This document shows positions 51,155-62,174 of a stretch of DNA of 64,000 nucleotides, in pieces. Every line of letters starts with the position of its first letter. Position 1 is the first letter of the stretch. The translations under genes were made by a program, and so were the position numbers. The notes under the pieces are model-generated. The model worked only from the letters and a program-made list of their open reading frames with translations, made no database searches and had not been told where the DNA came from. Source of the DNA: Prochlorococcus sp. RS04 (GTDB taxonomy: Bacteria; Cyanobacteriota; Cyanobacteriia; PCC-6307; Cyanobiaceae); the NCBI RefSeq assembly GCF_001989455.1, contig NZ_CP018346.1, forward strand, positions 186,001 to 250,000, in the 5' to 3' direction.

Positions 51155-52429
51155 GTGAAAAATAATAGTTTACTTGAAGTTCCAAATATCAACTCAAAAG
51201 ATGCAAAATTAAAGAAATTAATTTATGACGTTGATGAGTCCTTATTTTATGAGGATAATTATTCTAATGTAGAATTCGAGCACCTTTGCGTATGTAGTGG
51301 AGGTACAACCTCTAGCTGTGCAAAAAATGGTTTTACAACTCTTGATCTAAGAAAAAATTACAACAAAATTCACCTAGATAGAAAAACCAATTTAGTGACA
51401 ATTGGAGGTGGAGTAATAATGGGGGATCTAGTAAATCATTTACAAAAACATAATCGAAGTTTTCCAATCGGACTTTCTAAACTTCCTGGAGCAGGCTATA
51501 TACTCACTGGTGGAGTAAGCCCGCTCAGTAGAGCATACGGATTAGCTATTGATAATATTGAATCAATAAAAGGTTTCTTGGGAAATGGCACATTTATCTC
51601 TTTAAAAAAAAATCAAATAAATCCAAAAGAACAATTGATTTGGGAAGCAATTAAAGGCGCAGCACCCTTCTTTTCAATTATTACTGAAATAGAACTTAAG
51701 ACTATCCAATCTAATCCAATAAAGGTTATTGAAGGATATGTAAATCTAAATGAACTTTCAGAAATAATAAAACTATCAGAAGAATTTCCAGAAAATATTA
51801 GTCTTCAATGGATTTATGCCCAAAAAATTTATATATATATTTTTGCTGAGCTTAATAATTTAGAGGATAAAAGAACAGAAGAAAACTTAATGCTTCTAGA
51901 CAAATTTCCTGCTCTAGAAAAACAATTTTATGAAAACTTTAACAAAATTAATTTTTTTCCAAAGGAATTGAATTTATATGATCTGAATGCAAATAACCAT
52001 TCTGAGGTAATTAGTCTTCTTGGAGAAGATTTAAAAAATGATATCCCAATTTTTATAAAATGTTTGAGTGAAATAATGGAAAATAAACCTAATAATTCCT
52101 GTTATGTTGCTTCTCAACAATTAGGTGGCAAAACTAAAAAGTTAAATCATGGAGCAAGCTTTTTTGTTCATAGAAAAAGTACTTGGAAACCATGGATATA
52201 TGCATCATGGAAAAAAAATGATCTTCAAGAAAAAGAAGCCGCTCTGGAATGGATTTATAAATCATGGAGCAAGCTAAAAAGGTTTTATCCGAATATTCAC
52301 TTAGCCCAATTGCATAATCATTTGAATTCTCATGACGAAGAAATTACATTAGCCTTTGGAAATAGAATGACCGAATTGAAAACTTTAAAGAATATTTTTG
52401 ACCCACAAGGTATTTTGCCTCCTCTATGA
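51155..52429 (+). CDS. FAD-binding oxidoreductase (PCMH/GlcD-like), 424 aa
   Basis: Starts at GTG. PCMH-type FAD domain: CVCSGGTTSSCAKNGFTTLDL, LVTIGGGVIMGDLVNHLQKH, GLSKLPGAGYILTGGVSPLS and RAYGLAIDNIESIKGFLGNG. The C-terminal part includes the BBE-like HNHLNSHD segment. Like glycolate or sugar-alcohol oxidases; substrate unknown. Divergent from cbiX-like gene. Confidence 0.8.
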   Translation: MKNNSLLEVPNINSKDAKLKKLIYDVDESLFYEDNYSNVEFEHLCVCSGGTTSSCAKNGFTTLDLRKNYNKIHLDRKTNLVTIGGGVIMGDLVNHLQKHNRSFPIGLSKLPGAGYILTGGVSPLSRAYGLAIDNIESIKGFLGNGTFISLKKNQINPKEQLIWEAIKGAAPFFSIITEIELKTIQSNPIKVIEGYVNLNELSEIIKLSEEFPENISLQWIYAQKIYIYIFAELNNLEDKRTEENLMLLDKFPALEKQFYENFNKINFFPKELNLYDLNANNHSEVISLLGEDLKNDIPIFIKCLSEIMENKPNNSCYVASQQLGGKTKKLNHGASFFVHRKSTWKPWIYASWKKNDLQEKEAALEWIYKSWSKLKRFYPNIHLAQLHNHLNSHDEEITLAFGNRMTELKTLKNIFDPQGILPPL

Positions 52430-52459
52430 GGTAACTTCTTAATTATAAAGAAACTTAAA

Positions 52460-54025
52460 ATGTCAAATTTCTCAAGATATTTATCTAAAAATTGGTTAGA
52501 TGATCCAAAGTCAAATATTCTCTCTGGCTTAGTTGTAGCTTTTGCAATGATCCCAGAAGCAATTGCTTTTTCAGGTATAGCTGGTGTAGATCCTAAAGTT
52601 GGCCTTTTTGGTGCATTTTGCCTATCTATAACGATTGCCATTGTTGGAGGTAGAAGGGGGATGATCACTTCAGCCACAGGTTCAACAGCTCTTTTAATGA
52701 CTGGACTTGTTGCTTATGGAGAATCACAAGCTCCTGGATTAGGAGTCCCATATCTCATTGCAGCTGGAATATTAACTGGAATTTTCCAAATTCTTTGGGG
52801 ATACTTAAGGCTTGCCTACCAAATGCGATTCGTTCCAACAGGAGTATTAAGTGGATTTGTAAATGCATTGGCACTTTTAATATTTCAAGCACAACTACCT
52901 CAGTTAGGAATAGGGATTAAAGAATCAAAAGAATTAGTTGAACAAACTATCAGTCAATATCCAATTAACTCTCAGATTCCAGTAGTTTGGATTCTTGTAA
53001 TCCTAGGATTAGTAATTATCTATGGACTTCCAAAAATCACAAAAGTAGTCCCATCTCAACTTATCGCAATAGTAGTAATTACTCTTATAAGCATATTTTT
53101 TAATCTAGATGTCCCAACAGTTAGCGATTTGGGTAAATTACCTGATGGATTGCCAAGTATTTCTCTTCCTTTTGGATCAATAGAAAATGGGAAAGTACCT
53201 TTTAGTCTTGAAACATTAGGGATAATTTTACCGACTTCACTTGCAATATCTCTCGTAGGTTTAATGGAAACCTTTTTAACTCAAGACATTTTAGACGATG
53301 TAACTGATACAAGTTCTAATAAAAATAAAGAAGCAAGAGGACAGGGAATCGCAAATATTGTGGCATCCTTATTTGGTGGAATGGCAGGATGTGCCTTGGT
53401 TGGGCAATCTGTTATGAATACTGAGAATGGTGGTAAATCTAGATTATCAACCCTCTCCTCAGGTATATCTCTACTAATTATGATTATCCTCTTGAAGTCT
53501 TGGATTGGAGCAATCCCAATGGCTGCTTTAGTAGCAATCATGATAACGATCGCAATAAGTACAGCAGATATAAATGGATTAAAAAATATTAGAAAGATAC
53601 CTAAAAGCGATACTGCAGTCATGCTTATGACTTTCTCAGTTACTATGCTTACAAAACCTCATAATCTTGCGCTTGGAGTTATTGCAGGAGTTGCATTAGC
53701 TGCAATTCTTTTCAGCAGAAAAGTTGCAAAAGTTATAACTGTCTCAAGAGCAAAAGAAAATAATTTAACTACCTATAAAGTAAAAGGACAATTATTTTTT
53801 GTAAGTAAAATTTATTTTTTACAAGGATTTGATATTCATGAACATCCAGAAAATATTGTAATTGATATGTCTTTAGCTCATATTTGGGATCAAAGTGGCG
53901 TTGTTGCTCTTGAGCAAATTATTAGAAAATTCCAGAATGGTGGATCTAAAGTTGAAATTGTAGGATTAAATAAAGAAAGTCTTAACCTATTTGAAAGACT
54001 AGGTGGTATTGAAAGCGCTCATTGA
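52460..54025 (+). CDS. SulP-family anion transporter with STAS domain, 521 aa
   Basis: Ten to twelve membrane helices with the SulP signatures GLVVAFAMIPEAIAFSGIAG, VDPKVGLFGAFCL, MITSATGSTALLMTG and VGLMETFLTQDI. A C-terminal STAS domain (about 440-521) contains VIDMSLAHIWDQSGVVALEQ. SulP proteins move sulfate, bicarbonate or other anions. In this window it lies beside metA and metY, which suggests sulfate for methionine; a bicarbonate (BicA-like) role is an alternative. Confidence 0.9.
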   Translation: MSNFSRYLSKNWLDDPKSNILSGLVVAFAMIPEAIAFSGIAGVDPKVGLFGAFCLSITIAIVGGRRGMITSATGSTALLMTGLVAYGESQAPGLGVPYLIAAGILTGIFQILWGYLRLAYQMRFVPTGVLSGFVNALALLIFQAQLPQLGIGIKESKELVEQTISQYPINSQIPVVWILVILGLVIIYGLPKITKVVPSQLIAIVVITLISIFFNLDVPTVSDLGKLPDGLPSISLPFGSIENGKVPFSLETLGIILPTSLAISLVGLMETFLTQDILDDVTDTSSNKNKEARGQGIANIVASLFGGMAGCALVGQSVMNTENGGKSRLSTLSSGISLLIMIILLKSWIGAIPMAALVAIMITIAISTADINGLKNIRKIPKSDTAVMLMTFSVTMLTKPHNLALGVIAGVALAAILFSRKVAKVITVSRAKENNLTTYKVKGQLFFVSKIYFLQGFDIHEHPENIVIDMSLAHIWDQSGVVALEQIIRKFQNGGSKVEIVGLNKESLNLFERLGGIESAH

Positions 54026-54031
54026 AAAAAG

Positions 54032-54922
54032 TTAATTAAGACTAACTTGTTGATAACAAAACCAAAGCCATTGCTGAAAAAGTAAATTCCTATGAGATCT
54101 CCAAGCTGTTTTTGAACTATTTAGATCAAAATTTTCAGGTGGAGGAACATCTCCCTTTTCTTTGTCTCTTTCAATTTCACTAATAATTCTATGCACCGTA
54201 TACTCAGGATGACCTAAATGCATAAGTTGTTTTTGATCATTAGATTCAAATATTGTATATCCAACGTTTTCTCCATATGCCAACAAATTCAATTTCCCTT
54301 CTTTTTGGGCCTTCTCCATTTCCAAATCTGGTAATCCAGCAAATCTACTTTGAGGACAAATAAATTCATCATCTTGTGTACCCATCAAAGGGTGTCCAGG
54401 AACAAGACTTTTTAAAGGGAATACCCCAAATAATTTCCTATCAAAAACTTGCTTATCAACCCCTGCCAAATAAGCCAGAGCAAAGCCAGCCCAACATAAT
54501 CCAAGAGTACTCGCACAAGAATTTCTGGCTTCATTTACAATTTTCACAAATTCATCCCAATACTTAACCTCCTCAAAGGCTAGGTGCTCAATAGGTGCTC
54601 CAGTAATAATGATTCCATCTAACGGTTCTGGATTATTTGCTTCTTCCCAAGTTATGTATAGATTATTTAGATGATTAAGATCCCATGTTTTATAAGAGTG
54701 AGTTTTAAGCTTTATCCAAACTGGCTCAATTTGAAGAGGAGATAAACCAAGTGGATGTAGTAAGTTAAATTCATACTGTTTGCCAAGAGGCATGATATTT
54801 AAAATACCAATCCTAAGAGGACGTATATCCTGTCTTTTTGCCAATTCTGGTTCTATCCAAGATATATGATTTTTCTCGACATCACTAATCTTGTGATAGT
54901 TACTAGGAATTATTAAAGCCAA
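54032..54922 (-). CDS. metA: homoserine O-acetyltransferase (MetA-type), 296 aa
   Basis: MetA family, class I glutamine-amidotransferase-like fold. Seen: ITGAPIEHLAFEEVKYWDEF, the nucleophile Cys in LGLCWAGFALAYLAG and HLGHPEYTVHRI. In MetA enzymes the residue after GAP-x decides the acyl donor: Glu gives acetyl-CoA, Gly succinyl-CoA. The Glu here (GAPIEH) indicates acetyl-CoA. Product O-acetylhomoserine feeds MetY directly upstream on the same strand. Confidence 0.92.
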   Translation of the reverse strand: MALIIPSNYHKISDVEKNHISWIEPELAKRQDIRPLRIGILNIMPLGKQYEFNLLHPLGLSPLQIEPVWIKLKTHSYKTWDLNHLNNLYITWEEANNPEPLDGIIITGAPIEHLAFEEVKYWDEFVKIVNEARNSCASTLGLCWAGFALAYLAGVDKQVFDRKLFGVFPLKSLVPGHPLMGTQDDEFICPQSRFAGLPDLEMEKAQKEGKLNLLAYGENVGYTIFESNDQKQLMHLGHPEYTVHRIISEIERDKEKGDVPPPENFDLNSSKTAWRSHRNLLFQQWLWFCYQQVSLN

Positions 54923-54935
54923 TAAATCTCCTTTC

Positions 54936-56270
<1,335 letters not shown>

Positions 56271-56336
56271 TTAAATAATCCTATTATCTATTTAACTTAA
56301 AAAAGTTCAAAAAAAAAACAAAAAAAAGATAAATAT

Positions 56337-57038
56337 TTATAAATCCTTTTTTAATGATGGGTAATTATCTTTCATATATAAACTCAAATCCTCCTTTATC
56401 GCAGATCTGAGTTTCTCAATATTGGCAGAATCAATTATTGGGAAAGTTTTATTAGCCTCAGGATCTTTTTCAGTAATTGATTTCCAATTCTTACCTATAT
56501 CTTTTTCAGAGTTGTTAAGAACCTCATCAAAATTGAAACACTTATCATTGTTCTTAGCATCAAATTCGCTAAAAGCTTTATTTATAAGCTCTTTTCTATT
56601 TTCGAATAGATTCTTAGCTTTTAAAGTATCTGGAAGACCCATAACTGGTTGTAATTCCTTAAGAAGTTTTATTTCCTCTTCAATTAAGAGTGTCCAAACA
56701 CCATATTTATTTTTTTGAAGATTAGAATTACTAAAAATATTAATTTCATCGAGGTAAAAATTTAACCATAGATAATAAGATTTTTCTTCAATAGTTTTTT
56801 TAACGGATATCTTTTTATTTTGGATCTTTGGGAGTAACTTTTCTGCCTTCTTTAAAAACTGTCTGTCTTCTCTTTCTAAATTTATTAATCCCCATCTTTG
56901 ACTATAGTCCCATAAATCTTCGTATCTTGTTAAGTCTTCCTGATTCCAACCAAGAGCTTTAAGTTCATGAGAACGATGAGTTAATTCCTTTTTCAAAAAA
57001 AACCTTTTAAACCATAATAATTCTAACCCTGCAAACAA
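56337..57038 (-). CDS. membrane-anchored hypothetical protein, 233 aa
   Basis: The frame begins at a TTG (57038), giving MFAGLELLWFKRFFLKKELT. Upstream in-frame residues (KVKFLIYLLIL) would complete a membrane helix but have no ATG/GTG/TTG, so the true start may use another codon. The rest is charged and helical (ELTHRSHELKALGWNQEDLT and so on). No domain recognised. Confidence 0.55.
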   Translation of the reverse strand: MFAGLELLWFKRFFLKKELTHRSHELKALGWNQEDLTRYEDLWDYSQRWGLINLEREDRQFLKKAEKLLPKIQNKKISVKKTIEEKSYYLWLNFYLDEINIFSNSNLQKNKYGVWTLLIEEEIKLLKELQPVMGLPDTLKAKNLFENRKELINKAFSEFDAKNNDKCFNFDEVLNNSEKDIGKNWKSITEKDPEANKTFPIIDSANIEKLRSAIKEDLSLYMKDNYPSLKKDL

Positions 57039-57088
57039 GATTAGTAAATAAATTAAGAACTTTACTTTCTAGCAAATTAGAAAAATAA

Positions 57089-58597
57089 TCAATTATTAAA
57101 ATATTTATTAATAATTTTCAATACATTGATATAACTAGGATTTTTTTTAGAATTTTGATTATTATATTTATTTGTTTTAAGGGCGTTTTGCTCTTTGTCA
57201 ATAAATAATTTCTTATAAAAGTTTTCAATGTCATCAAAAAGATAATCTCCTTTTAATTTTTCATTTAGTTCGAAAGATAATTCAGATTTCACAGATTCTT
57301 GACAAAAATTAGTGATTTCTTCTGAACTAATTAAAACCTCATAAATTTCTTTTTTTTCTTCTGAATTAGCATTAAAGCATAAATAAATCAGATTAATCAT
57401 TGAACAATTGTTATTTTTAATTTTGAATTCTTTATAAATGTCTGGCCAAAATTTTAAAGATTTTAGACCTTCTAAACCTCCTTGACTAAGAGAGTATTTA
57501 TTACACCAATTTACGAATTCTGAGACATCTTTTGGACATCTGTTGAGTTGCAAAAGCATATCGGATAAAACTTGTCCTGCTTGAAAATTCCTTGTTGGTT
57601 TTCCTTCAGTTGGTAAAGTCATACTCCCTAAGACATCAGCCTTAACAGCATTTAATTGAGAAAAAGTATAATCTCCTTTTTCACAAAATTTATCGTTAAT
57701 TATCTCCCTTGCACTAATTATTTCTTCACCATAACCAAGTTCTTTTAATGAAAGATATTTATTCTCTAATTTATTTTCTTTTCTAACTTTTATTGATACT
57801 GATGCGGCCTGATCTAAACATTGAGTTAACAAAATCGTATTAATGGTAGGCAGCATTCCTGGCTTATCGGAATGAAAGTTATTTACAAAACCTGCAAATA
57901 TTGATGAGATATTTTTTATTGATTTTATATATTGACATTCAATATTGTGAACTCCAGGAGAAACTTGAATTTTCGGTGATAATTGATTCAAAATGCGTGC
58001 TCCTATTAATGCTGTTAGAGCATCAGGATGGCAGAAATTTGCAGTGAAACTATCATTAGGATTTCGTAAAGCTCCGTGACGATGAAATCCTGTAAAAAAA
58101 GCTAAATTTGGATATTTATTACAAAGAATAAAAGGGTTTTTATTTTTATTATCAATGCAAAAAGAACCGACTAGACAGCCAAGAACCACATTTTCTCTTT
58201 TTAAATTTTTTCTGAGTTCTAAAGCATTTTTAACATCATCTTGTATGTGATTACTATTTGAAGCAAGAATAACTATCTCACATTTCAAGAGAAGATCTTT
58301 TAAATCAAAAGACTTTATTTTTCCCTCTGAAGAATAATTGCCCATTCTCTTAATCTTTTCAATAATCTCATTATCCATATCAGAAATAACATCATTTGAG
58401 AAAGCACCTAACAAATCTCTATCTTCCCTAGGAGCCAAGAGAATATTATTTGATTTTCCATGCATAGCACAGTTGTATGCTAGTGATGCAGGATATAAAC
58501 CAACACTGTAAAAACCAACTTTGCTATTCTCTATATCTTCAATCAATGAATAAAAATATTTTTCATCCTTGATGTTTTCTACGAAATTATTCTTCAT
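57089..58597 (-). CDS. Rossmann-fold dehydrogenase of the G3PDH/opine-dehydrogenase type, 502 aa
   Basis: N-terminal dinucleotide-binding region (VGFYSVGLYPASLAYNCAMH), EIVILASNSNHIQDDVKNAL, then an alpha-helical C-terminal half with GFHRHGALRNPNDSFTANFC, PGMLPTINTILLTQCLDQAA and TLPTEGKPTRNFQAGQVLS. Resembles the 6-phosphogluconate/glycerol-3-phosphate or staphylopine-type (DUF2338) dehydrogenases; I cannot settle which. Divergent from the StpA homologue 130 bases away; no other metallophore gene. Confidence 0.5.
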   Translation of the reverse strand: MKNNFVENIKDEKYFYSLIEDIENSKVGFYSVGLYPASLAYNCAMHGKSNNILLAPREDRDLLGAFSNDVISDMDNEIIEKIKRMGNYSSEGKIKSFDLKDLLLKCEIVILASNSNHIQDDVKNALELRKNLKRENVVLGCLVGSFCIDNKNKNPFILCNKYPNLAFFTGFHRHGALRNPNDSFTANFCHPDALTALIGARILNQLSPKIQVSPGVHNIECQYIKSIKNISSIFAGFVNNFHSDKPGMLPTINTILLTQCLDQAASVSIKVRKENKLENKYLSLKELGYGEEIISAREIINDKFCEKGDYTFSQLNAVKADVLGSMTLPTEGKPTRNFQAGQVLSDMLLQLNRCPKDVSEFVNWCNKYSLSQGGLEGLKSLKFWPDIYKEFKIKNNNCSMINLIYLCFNANSEEKKEIYEVLISSEEITNFCQESVKSELSFELNEKLKGDYLFDDIENFYKKLFIDKEQNALKTNKYNNQNSKKNPSYINVLKIINKYFNN

Positions 58598-58727
58598 TTT
58601 TGGAAATTCTTGATAATTTTTTTAATTTCTTACCCATACCAACATTTTTCTACATTAAAGCAATTTTTGACCATAGCAAATTATTTATTGAAAATATTGA
58701 GTTTTTTAATTTATAATTTCTGAGAAA

Positions 58728-59978
58728 GTGGAAATTAAAAGAAAAATAATTTTAAATATGGAAAATATGGCAAGTAATTTAAATGAACAAAAACAATTAA
58801 TTTCTTCTAAAAATATCTTATTTATTCAAGACATTGACGGAGTTTGTATTCCTTTAGTTAAAGATCCAATGACTAGAGAATTAGAATCAAAATATATCTA
58901 TGCAGTAAAAAAATTTGCCGAGGAATTCTTTGTATTAACTTGCGGGGAACATGAAGGTCCAAGAGGAGTTAACAGAATAATAGAGAGAAGTTTAAGGAGC
59001 ACTACTGAGCCTAAAAACAAAGAACTATATTTAAGAGGTTTAGCTGCCTGTGGAGTAGAGTATCAAGACAGTAATGGTGAAATAAGTTTTGAAGGAGTCT
59101 CAGAAAAAGAACTAAGTTTTTTATCTAAAGTACCTAGTTTAATAAGACCAAAATTTAATCATATAGTTAAGAATATTTTTCCTGGACTAAGCCAAGAGGA
59201 TATCAATTTTCACGCAGTAAAATCAATATGTGAAACACGCTTCTCGCCAACTATTAATTTCAATAGTCTATTTGATTTAGTTCATGAAGATTCTCATAAA
59301 AGAAAGCTTATTCAAATTAGTTTTGAAAAAATGATGAATGAAATCATTTTAAAAGCTGAATCCGAAGGCCTCAAAAACTCATTTTTCCTTCATATTTCAC
59401 CAAATTTAGGTAATAAAAATGGTAGAGAAACAATTAAACTTTCTTCTCAAGATGATATCGGATCAACAGACATACAATTACTTATTAAAGGAGCAGTTAA
59501 AGATTCTGGAGTTTTATTTCTTTTAAATAAATTTATTACGGATAAAACTGGTAAAGCTCCTTTTGGAAGAAATTTTAATTTTAAAAACTCTCCAAATTCT
59601 ATTACGGAAAAAATTGATTTATGCAAAAGAACTATTCAAAAAGAAGATATGCCGTTGATTGTAGGAGTTGGTGACACAGTCACATCAAAAAAAAATAATG
59701 ATGAAAAAAGTTATTCAAGAGGAGGAAGTGACAGGTCTTTTCTAGAATTAATACAAATATTAGGTAATGAATTTGGGATTAATAATAAGATAATTTTTGT
59801 AGATAGTAGTTCTGGTGAAGTTGAAAGACCCTCTACAAAAAAAACTGGTTTAATAGGGATCAGTGATGTTCATGACAACTTGAAATTTGACATAATTTTT
59901 AAAAATGGTCCGAAAGAATACATAAGTTGGTTTATTGAACTTGCTAATCAGAGATCAAACTTTAAAAAAAATAGTTGA
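58728..59978 (+). CDS. stpA: glucosylglycerol-3-phosphate phosphatase homologue, 416 aa
   Basis: The start DIDGVCIPLVKDPMTRELES corresponds to the DLDGVCMGLV-KDP block of StpA/GgpP, and VLTCGEHEGPRGVNRIIERS and ISGVHDNLKF-type ends (GISDVHDNLKFDIIFKNG) follow. StpA dephosphorylates glucosylglycerol phosphate to the compatible solute glucosylglycerol. No ggpS is in this window, so the substrate may differ or ggpS is elsewhere. GTG at 58728 is used (MEIKRKIILNM); an ATG lies 10 codons in. Confidence 0.75.
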   Translation: MEIKRKIILNMENMASNLNEQKQLISSKNILFIQDIDGVCIPLVKDPMTRELESKYIYAVKKFAEEFFVLTCGEHEGPRGVNRIIERSLRSTTEPKNKELYLRGLAACGVEYQDSNGEISFEGVSEKELSFLSKVPSLIRPKFNHIVKNIFPGLSQEDINFHAVKSICETRFSPTINFNSLFDLVHEDSHKRKLIQISFEKMMNEIILKAESEGLKNSFFLHISPNLGNKNGRETIKLSSQDDIGSTDIQLLIKGAVKDSGVLFLLNKFITDKTGKAPFGRNFNFKNSPNSITEKIDLCKRTIQKEDMPLIVGVGDTVTSKKNNDEKSYSRGGSDRSFLELIQILGNEFGINNKIIFVDSSSGEVERPSTKKTGLIGISDVHDNLKFDIIFKNGPKEYISWFIELANQRSNFKKNS

Positions 59979-60018
59979 CTTTTTTATTTTCGAATAACAA
60001 TTTATAAATAATAGATTC

Positions 60019-60951
60019 ATGAAAGAAAAATTCCCTGCAATATATAAAGAACCTATAGAGACATTGCAAATTAACATCGGTTATAAATGCAATCAGGCTT
60101 GTAAGCATTGTCATGTCAATTCAAGTCCCCTAAGGACTGAAAAGATGTCCAATGAAATGATTTCTCTTATTCCAAAGATAATTGAAAAATATAAAATCAA
60201 GACTTTAGATATTACTGGTGGGGCACCAGAACTTCACCCAGAATTTAAAAACCTAATAACCAGCTTAAGTACAAAACAAGTTGATATTATTGATAGGTGC
60301 AATTTGACAATTTTTTTTGAAGAGGGTTATGAAGATCTTCCTCAATTTCTTGCAAAAAATAAAGTGATAGTTACTGCTTCGCTGCCGTGTTATGAAAAAA
60401 ATAATGTTGATTTTCAAAGGGGTTTTGGCGTTTTTGAAAAAAGTATTAATGCCATTAAAATTCTTAATGATTTAGGCTATGGAAAGAAAGAAAATGGATT
60501 ACAATTAAATCTTGTTTACAATCCTGTAAACCCAATTCTTCCTCCTTCTCAGGAAATATTGGAGAAGGATTATAAAAAGATTCTATTAGAAAAATTCAAT
60601 ATCGTTTTTAATAATTTATACACAATAACTAATATGCCAATAAATAGATATGAAGAATCTCTTAGAAGAGAAGGTAAACTAAATAGTTATTACAAATTAC
60701 TAAAAGAAAATTTTAATGAAAAAAATTTAGAAAATCTTATGTGTAAAAAGACAATTAGCGTAAATTGGCTAGGAGAAATTTATGACTGTGACTTTAACCA
60801 ACAGATAAATTTCCGAGAGAATACAGGACCAAAGACGCTTTTTGATCTATTGGATGAATCATATACTTTTGACTACGGGGTAGCTGTAAAAGAACATTGT
60901 TTTGCTTGCACTGCAGGTGCTGGGTCAAGTTGTGGAGGGACTTTAAGTTGA
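60019..60951 (+). CDS. arsS: ArsS-type radical SAM enzyme, 310 aa
   Basis: Radical SAM cluster Cys24, Cys28 and Cys31 in YKCNQACKHCHVNSSP, then LDITGGAPELHPEFKNLITS, the SPASM-like DUF3641 C-terminus with MCKKTISVNWLGEIYDCDFN and the ending CFACTAGAGSSCGGTL. ArsS transfers an adenosyl group to dimethylarsinite, the key step in arsenosugar synthesis. No arsM is nearby. Forty bases after the StpA homologue on the same strand. Confidence 0.82.
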   Translation: MKEKFPAIYKEPIETLQINIGYKCNQACKHCHVNSSPLRTEKMSNEMISLIPKIIEKYKIKTLDITGGAPELHPEFKNLITSLSTKQVDIIDRCNLTIFFEEGYEDLPQFLAKNKVIVTASLPCYEKNNVDFQRGFGVFEKSINAIKILNDLGYGKKENGLQLNLVYNPVNPILPPSQEILEKDYKKILLEKFNIVFNNLYTITNMPINRYEESLRREGKLNSYYKLLKENFNEKNLENLMCKKTISVNWLGEIYDCDFNQQINFRENTGPKTLFDLLDESYTFDYGVAVKEHCFACTAGAGSSCGGTLS

Positions 60952-60957
60952 AACTTG

Positions 60958-61410
60958 CTAAATGCAATTAGGACAAATAGCTCTTACATTTAAAGAGGAT
61001 TCAATTAGTTTAAAACCATTAACTTTTGCTGCAACTTTGCCTGCCTCTAAAACCTCATCATTTTCGAATTCTTCTGTTCTTCCACACCTAATGCAAATCA
61101 AATGATGATGATCAGGTGTGTCGTTACTAAGCAATTCATATCTGTGCCCACCCTCACTGAGTTCTAATTCATGAAGCAAACCCATTTGAACTAAAAGTCT
61201 TAAAGTTCTATAAATTGTTGCTAGTGAAACTTTGGAGCTTGTTTTAACTAACTTTTCATGAACCTCTTCAGCACTAAGATGCTTCCCTGAGCCAATATTT
61301 TCAAATAAATTAAGAACTTTTAGCCTCTGAGGAGTTAATCTCTTCCCATCTTTATGTAATCCATCACCAAGAGGAGAAGTGATGACTTTGTATTGAGAGG
61401 ATAATGACAA
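60958..61410 (-). CDS. Fur-family metal-dependent regulator, 150 aa
   Basis: Winged-helix DNA-binding domain (LTPQRLKVLNLFENIGSGKH, then VSLATIYRTLRLLVQMGLLH), metal ligands in HHHLICIRCG, and a C-terminal CPNC. Two CxxC pairs hold structural zinc as in Zur/PerR/Fur. Which of the three it is cannot be told. Convergent with arsS (six-base gap), divergent from the isochorismatase gene. Confidence 0.9.
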   Translation of the reverse strand: MSLSSQYKVITSPLGDGLHKDGKRLTPQRLKVLNLFENIGSGKHLSAEEVHEKLVKTSSKVSLATIYRTLRLLVQMGLLHELELSEGGHRYELLSNDTPDHHHLICIRCGRTEEFENDEVLEAGKVAAKVNGFKLIESSLNVRAICPNCI

Positions 61411-61526
61411 AATTAACCCATGGCTATTCTCAATAATAACTCTAGATGAGAGTAAAACAACTTATTGATTTAAAATGTTTACTAAAGTTCTTCAAAATAT
61501 TATGTTAAATGTATCTTTTTATATAA

Positions 61527-62096
61527 ATGATGAATGATCAAGAAATCTCTTCTGAAAAATTATCATCGCAAGTAAACGCCTTGATAATTATTGATATTCA
61601 GGAAAAAATAATAAGACCAATTTTTAATAAGGATTCAATAATCAAAAACATTAAAAAGCTAATAGATGCTTACCAAATTTTAGAAGAAAACATATTTATA
61701 TCTGAACAGAACCCACTCAAATTGGGAGTAACTATACCTGAATTATCACCCATAGCAGAATTTAGAAAATTTGAAAAAATGGAATTCAGCCTAGCTAAAT
61801 CAGAAGATTTTTTAAAACAACTTAAAGATAAGAAAATTACTAATTTGATAATTTGTGGGATCGAAACACACATTTGTATTCAACAAACTGTCTTAGATTG
61901 TTTACAAAAAGGATTTGAAGTTATTCTAATATCAGATTCCATGGGAAGTCGAAATAGGGTAGAGCATGAAATAGCATTACAAAGAATGACTCAGAGTGGG
62001 GCGATCATAACAACGACTGAATCAATAATTTTTGAATTATGCAAAACTGCGGATAGAGAAGAATTTAAAGAAATTAGAAACATAATAATGAGTTAA
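61527..62096 (+). CDS. isochorismatase-family cysteine hydrolase, 189 aa
   Basis: Catalytic Asp in ALIIIDIQEKI, Lys in FSLAKSEDF and Cys in GIETHICIQQTVLDCLQKGF, followed by the usual VILISDSMGSR loop and HEIALQRMTQSGAIITTTES. Full length. Substrate unknown. Confidence 0.88.
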   Translation: MMNDQEISSEKLSSQVNALIIIDIQEKIIRPIFNKDSIIKNIKKLIDAYQILEENIFISEQNPLKLGVTIPELSPIAEFRKFEKMEFSLAKSEDFLKQLKDKKITNLIICGIETHICIQQTVLDCLQKGFEVILISDSMGSRNRVEHEIALQRMTQSGAIITTTESIIFELCKTADREEFKEIRNIIMS

Positions 62097-62174
62097 AGAA
62101 AAATAAAGACTGGTTTGTTGTTTTGAGATAATTTAATATTTTATTAGATATAAATTTTAAGGGTTTATTTGAAT

